Assembly (NCBI GenBank): GCA_009842325.1
Contig: VYFQ01000010.1
Span: forward strand, 85,199 to 149,198
Direction: 5' to 3'
Length of the DNA: 64,000 bases
Origin: Acidimicrobiaceae bacterium
Lineage (GTDB): Bacteria > Actinomycetota > Acidimicrobiia > Acidimicrobiales > Aldehydirespiratoraceae
Shown here: positions 60,492 to 64,000 of the stretch, piece after piece
Layout of the letters: each line of letters begins with the position of its first letter
How positions within the stretch are numbered: position 1 is the stretch's first letter
Program-made: the position numbers and the translations under genes
The notes under the pieces: model-generated
Database searches by the model: none
What the model saw: the letters and a program-made list of their open reading frames with translations, nothing else
What the model was told of the DNA's origin: nothing

Positions 60492-61748
60492 CTAGTCGGC
60501 CGTTCGCGCTATGTCGTCGAACGCTATGGGCAGGGTCCGCAGTCCCGACAGCCGGTTGGTGCGGGTGTAGGTGGGCTCGCCGGTGGCCTCGATCTCGTGC
60601 CAGCGATCGAGGACGGCGTTGAGCATCACGTCGACCTCCAGCCGGGCGAGGTTGGCCCCCAGGCAGAAGTGGGGCCCGTGCCCGAACCCGACATGGTTGT
60701 TGGGGGCCCGGTCGATGCGGAACTCGAACGGTGCGTCGAAGATCGCCTCGTCCCGGTTGGCCGACATCTCCCACACGACGACCTTGTCGCCGGCGCGGAT
60801 CTCCTGCCCTCCGAGGACGGCGTCTCTGGTGGCGGTGCGGCGCTTGTAGACCGACGGCGTCGTCCAGCGGACGATCTCCTCGACAGCCGCCGGCATAAGG
60901 GACCGGTCGGCCCGGAGAACCTCGAGCTGCTTGGGCGACTTCGAAAGCTCCCAGATGCCGGTGGCGATCGCCTTGCGGGTGGTCTCAGCGCCGGCGGTGA
61001 ACAGCAGGCTCCAGAACATGGCCACTTCGGTCTCGTCGAGGCGGGGAGGATCCTGGTCGGGCAGCTCCCCGTGGATCACGACCGACAGCAGGTCGTCCCG
61101 GGGGTTTGCCGTGCGATCCCGGATCAGCCGCTGGCCGTACTGGAACAGGTTGGCGCTGGCACGCGCCCGCACGGACGACGGAACCTCGTCGCTGAAGTCC
61201 GATGACGTGACGTCGACCCACTCGCACAGCGCGTGGCGATCCTCGCCGGGGGCGCCCAGCAGCAGGCAGATGGCCTGCAGCGGCAGCTCGGCGGCCACGT
61301 CCGTCACCAGGTCGCAGCTTCCCCTTCGGCCGGGCTCTGGCGCCACCGAGTCGAGGGTGCTGCCGGTGATGGCCTCCAGATCGGCCCGCAGGCGTGTGAT
61401 CCGCTTGGGAGTGAACCCCTTGCTGACGAGCTGGCGGATGCGCTGGTGGCGGGGGTCGTCCATCATGTTGAGGAGCTTCCCGCTCATCTCCATGTCGTTG
61501 ATCATGGTGCCGCCGTAGGGCCGGTCGCCGCCGGTGTGGGAGGAGTAGATCCTGGGAGTCCGGAACACCTCCACCACAGGTTCGTGGGTGCTCACGCACC
61601 AGAAGCCCTCGCCGTCGGGGGTCCGGTCGGTGGGTTCGTGCCACCACACCGGCGCGTGCTCGCGCAACTGCATGAAGGCGTCGTGGGGGAAGCCGTTCAC
61701 GAACGTCTCGTAGCTGCTCAAGTCCGGGATCTGAAGCCGGGCTGTCAT
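60492..61748 (-). CDS. Cytochrome P450
   Basis: A 418-residue soluble bacterial P450. The heme loop FGHGPHFCLGANLAR carries the cysteine ligand. The I-helix AGAETTRKAI, the ExxR (EIVR) and the perf-region RDEAIFDAPFEFRIDR are all present. The sequence looks like actinobacterial P450s of the CYP125/CYP142/CYP124 type that oxidise sterol or branched lipids, though the subfamily cannot be fixed by eye. The ATG at 61748 overlaps the stop of the upstream dehydrogenase by four bases. A redox partner is not in the window. Confidence 0.95.
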   Translation of the reverse strand: MTARLQIPDLSSYETFVNGFPHDAFMQLREHAPVWWHEPTDRTPDGEGFWCVSTHEPVVEVFRTPRIYSSHTGGDRPYGGTMINDMEMSGKLLNMMDDPRHQRIRQLVSKGFTPKRITRLRADLEAITGSTLDSVAPEPGRRGSCDLVTDVAAELPLQAICLLLGAPGEDRHALCEWVDVTSSDFSDEVPSSVRARASANLFQYGQRLIRDRTANPRDDLLSVVIHGELPDQDPPRLDETEVAMFWSLLFTAGAETTRKAIATGIWELSKSPKQLEVLRADRSLMPAAVEEIVRWTTPSVYKRRTATRDAVLGGQEIRAGDKVVVWEMSANRDEAIFDAPFEFRIDRAPNNHVGFGHGPHFCLGANLARLEVDVMLNAVLDRWHEIEATGEPTYTRTNRLSGLRTLPIAFDDIARTAD

Positions 61749-62650
61749 GGCGCGTCCACTGGGGGCGGGACCGGAGCGGTGAAGCCCGCCTCGGCCTCCA
61801 AGGTCTCCATCGCACCGAGGAAGAACTTGGCGCCCAGACCGGCTTCGACCGAGCGGGCCAGCACATCATGAGCCGCTCTGGTGAGGGGCAGCGGCGTTCC
61901 GATCTCCGCGGCCGACTCCAGGGCGAGACGGAGGTCCTTCTCCGCTAGGGACAGGTCGTAGCTGGACGACTCCCACTGCCGCTTGACGATCATGTCGGCC
62001 AGGGGCATGTACATGCCTGCCGAGCTGGCCCTGAGCACGTCGAGGAATCGGCCGGTGTCCAGCCCTGCCTTGGCCGCCAGCAGGTATCCCTCGCCGAAGA
62101 CCTGGGTGGCCACCAGGAATACCTGGTTGTTGATGAGCTTGATGAGGGTGCCCGTTCCTGACGGTCCCAGCCACTTCGTGTCGTCCTTGCCGAAGCACGC
62201 CAGCACCTCGCGGACCCGATCGAAGGCAGCCTCGTCGCCCGACGGCATGAGGGCGAGATCACCCCTCTCGGCCGCCCAGGCGCCGCCCGACACGGGGCAG
62301 TCGATGTAGTCGACGCCGACTTGGCGGCACCGCTCGGACAGGCTCCGGGCCGTCCCCACCGAGTTGGTCGAGAGGTCCACAACGACCAGGCCCGGACGAC
62401 CCGCGGCCAGCACGCCGCCTTCGCCGGCTATGACAGCCTCGGAGGCCTCGGGAGTCGGGAGGGACAGCATCACCGCCTCGGCGGCCGCCGCGACCTCGGC
62501 CGCCGACTCCGCACTGCGGGCACCGGCACTCGCGAGCCGACCGGCGGCGGCCTCGTCAATGTCGAAGACGGTCACCAGGTGCCCGGCGTCGAGGAGGTGC
62601 TTGGCGCAGGGCCCGCCGATGTTGCCCAGGCCGATGAATCCGACGTCCAT
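61745..62650 (-). CDS. 3-hydroxyisobutyrate-dehydrogenase-family NAD(P) oxidoreductase
   Basis: A 301-residue beta-hydroxyacid dehydrogenase. The Rossmann motif is GFIGLGNIG at 4-12. CPVSGGAWAAERGDLALM is the substrate-binding signature, and KLINNQV contains the catalytic lysine. Family members oxidise 3-hydroxyisobutyrate, tartronate semialdehyde or succinic semialdehyde-type substrates. First gene of the catabolic operon, divergent from the MFS gene at 62728. TAGCTT nine bases before the ATG may be its -10. Confidence 0.92.
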   Translation of the reverse strand: MDVGFIGLGNIGGPCAKHLLDAGHLVTVFDIDEAAAGRLASAGARSAESAAEVAAAAEAVMLSLPTPEASEAVIAGEGGVLAAGRPGLVVVDLSTNSVGTARSLSERCRQVGVDYIDCPVSGGAWAAERGDLALMPSGDEAAFDRVREVLACFGKDDTKWLGPSGTGTLIKLINNQVFLVATQVFGEGYLLAAKAGLDTGRFLDVLRASSAGMYMPLADMIVKRQWESSSYDLSLAEKDLRLALESAAEIGTPLPLTRAAHDVLARSVEAGLGAKFFLGAMETLEAEAGFTAPVPPPVDAP

Positions 62651-62727
62651 GCCTACGCCAAGCTATCCGACAGCCCGGGCGGGCGATAGCGTCGGCTGAT
62701 GGTCAGGTCCAGCGATAGCGCGACGCG

Positions 62728-63999
62728 ATGACGGCTGAGACCTCGGCCCAGACCCACGACCGCGCCAGGGTCCAGCGCCGCACGATCGCGACCACCATGG
62801 TCTCGGTCATTCCCACCACCATGGCCATGGGAGCGTCGTTCGCGGGCTCGGCGGTGCTCGCCGAGGAGATCACCGGCAGCGAGACGCTGGCCACACTGGC
62901 CGCCGGCTCCATGTCGCTCGGCAGCATGGCGGCGGCCGTTCCCCTGTCCCGCCGCATGGCCCGCCTCGGCCGGCGCCAGGGCCTGGTCGTGGGATGGGCG
63001 CTGGGCGCAGCCGGATCGATCGCCGCCCTGCTGGCGGCCGTGTTGAACCTGTACCTGTTGGTGGTGCTGGGCATCATCGGGGTCGGCGTGGGCCAGGCCA
63101 CCAATCTGGCCGCCCGCTACGCCGTGGCCGATCTCGCTCCCGACGACCGCCGGGCCCGCGCCATCGGGATGCTGGTGTGGGCGTCCACCTTCGGCGCGGC
63201 GGCGGGACCGACGATCGCGCTGGGGCCGGCTGCCGACTTCGCCCAGTTCATCGGCCTGCCCGAGCTGGCCGGCCCGTATTTGCTGGGCTCGGCGACGTTC
63301 CTGGCCGGACTGTCGATCACGCAGACCTGGCTGCGCCCCGACCCGTTGGAAGTGCTGGGCACGATCGGGGCGGAGGCGCCCCGCCCGGCATCGCCCGCGG
63401 CCGTGATCCGGCGGATCGCGGCCGTGCCGGCGGCCCGTCTCGCCCTGCTGGCCATGCTGGTGGGGCAGATGGTCATGGTGGCCGTCATGACGGCCACGCC
63501 ACTTCACATGACCAGCGGGGATCAGGACCTCGCGGTGATCGGCCAAGTCATATCGCTCCACATCATCGGGATGTACGCTTTCTCACCGATCGTGGGATGG
63601 CTCGTAGACCGCCTGGGCACCCATACGGTCATCACCCTCGGCGGTCTGATCCTGTTCCTGGGCGCAGAATTGGCCGGGCACACCGACCCCGAGCACAGCG
63701 CCGGGCTGTTCAGCGGCCTGACGTTGATCGGAATCGGCTGGAGTTGCGGGCTAATCGCCGGCAGCGCGCTGCTCACGAACTCGTTCCCGGTGCGCCAGAG
63801 GGTCGAGGTTCAGGGCGGTGCGGATTTCGTCATGATCACAGGAGGCGCCGTGGGTGGCATGTCGTCCGGAGCCCTGGTCGAACTGCTCGGCTTCCAGTCA
63901 CTGAGCCACTACTCCGGCATCGCCGCCCTCGTGCTGGTAGCCGCAGCCGCGGGCGCCTGGATCACGGCCCGCCTGGCTCGCCCCCGCCCTGCCGCCTGA
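62728..63999 (+). CDS. MFS transporter
   Basis: A 423-residue major facilitator with about twelve helices, complete and ending one base before the window edge. The loop between helices 2 and 3 (SRRMARLGRRQG) fits motif A, and APDDRRARAIG lies after helix 4. The N-terminus is a soluble stretch of about 20 residues. It is divergent from the catabolic operon across a 77-base gap and could carry a substrate or product of it (inference). Confidence 0.9.
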   Translation: MTAETSAQTHDRARVQRRTIATTMVSVIPTTMAMGASFAGSAVLAEEITGSETLATLAAGSMSLGSMAAAVPLSRRMARLGRRQGLVVGWALGAAGSIAALLAAVLNLYLLVVLGIIGVGVGQATNLAARYAVADLAPDDRRARAIGMLVWASTFGAAAGPTIALGPAADFAQFIGLPELAGPYLLGSATFLAGLSITQTWLRPDPLEVLGTIGAEAPRPASPAAVIRRIAAVPAARLALLAMLVGQMVMVAVMTATPLHMTSGDQDLAVIGQVISLHIIGMYAFSPIVGWLVDRLGTHTVITLGGLILFLGAELAGHTDPEHSAGLFSGLTLIGIGWSCGLIAGSALLTNSFPVRQRVEVQGGADFVMITGGAVGGMSSGALVELLGFQSLSHYSGIAALVLVAAAAGAWITARLARPRPAA

Positions 64000-64000
64000 C

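Overview
The window is a gene-dense, high-GC bacterial chromosome segment. No tRNA, rRNA, IS element or CRISPR array was found, and no gene-free stretch exceeds about 215 bp. The order recG-rsmD-coaD-coiled-coil-DUF177-rpmF-plsX-acpP-rnc-mutM-smc-ftsY-ffh-rpsP-khpA-rimM-trmD-rplS-yraN-yifB-dprA-xer, GTG/TTG starts, four-base stop/start overlaps, apparently leaderless starts and an ATP-type PEP carboxykinase point to an actinomycete. Acidimicrobiia-like is my best guess (inference, not proven by a marker).

Layout. 1-7.8 kb: two short-chain dehydrogenases, an acetoacetate-decarboxylase-like protein, a molybdopterin oxidoreductase, dtd, a DMT-family transporter and an XdhC/CoxI-type maturation factor with a C-terminal YHS domain. 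7.9-13.3 kb: a Tat-exported PhoX-like protein with a Pro-Glu repeat, then coxM-coxS-coxL, whose large subunit carries the form I CO dehydrogenase motif AYRCSFR, so aerobic CO oxidation is predicted. 13.4-16.3 kb: a tightly coupled plus-strand operon (MFS, SnoaL-like, cupin, TauE). 16.4-17.3 kb: an MscS channel.

17.4-31.4 kb holds the most unusual content: two paralogous branched-chain-amino-acid-type ABC importer modules. In each, LivH, LivM and LivG are fused into one chain of about 950 residues, while the second ATPase (LivF) is fused to the C-terminus of a complete MFS transporter. Each module has a lipoprotein binding protein with a long acidic or Ser-rich linker. The modules lie side by side in different arrangements.

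31.4-55.2 kb is a long minus-strand housekeeping block: recombination and transformation (xer, dprA, yifB, recG), translation (rplS, trmD, rimM, rpsP, rpmF, rsmD), protein targeting (ffh, ftsY), chromosome segregation (smc), RNA processing (rnc), lipid precursors (acpP, plsX), CoA synthesis (coaD) and a DhaL/DAK2 protein. Within it sit an HtrA-type protease, a c-type cytochrome, two tiny plus-strand genes and a MutM relative that has lost its catalytic residues.

55.2-64 kb: a diverged cold-shock-domain protein, pckA, and a minus-strand catabolic operon (3-hydroxyisobutyrate-dehydrogenase-like, P450, alpha/beta hydrolase, alpha-methylacyl-CoA-racemase-like, PIG-L deacetylase, small membrane protein), then a divergent MFS transporter ending at the window edge.
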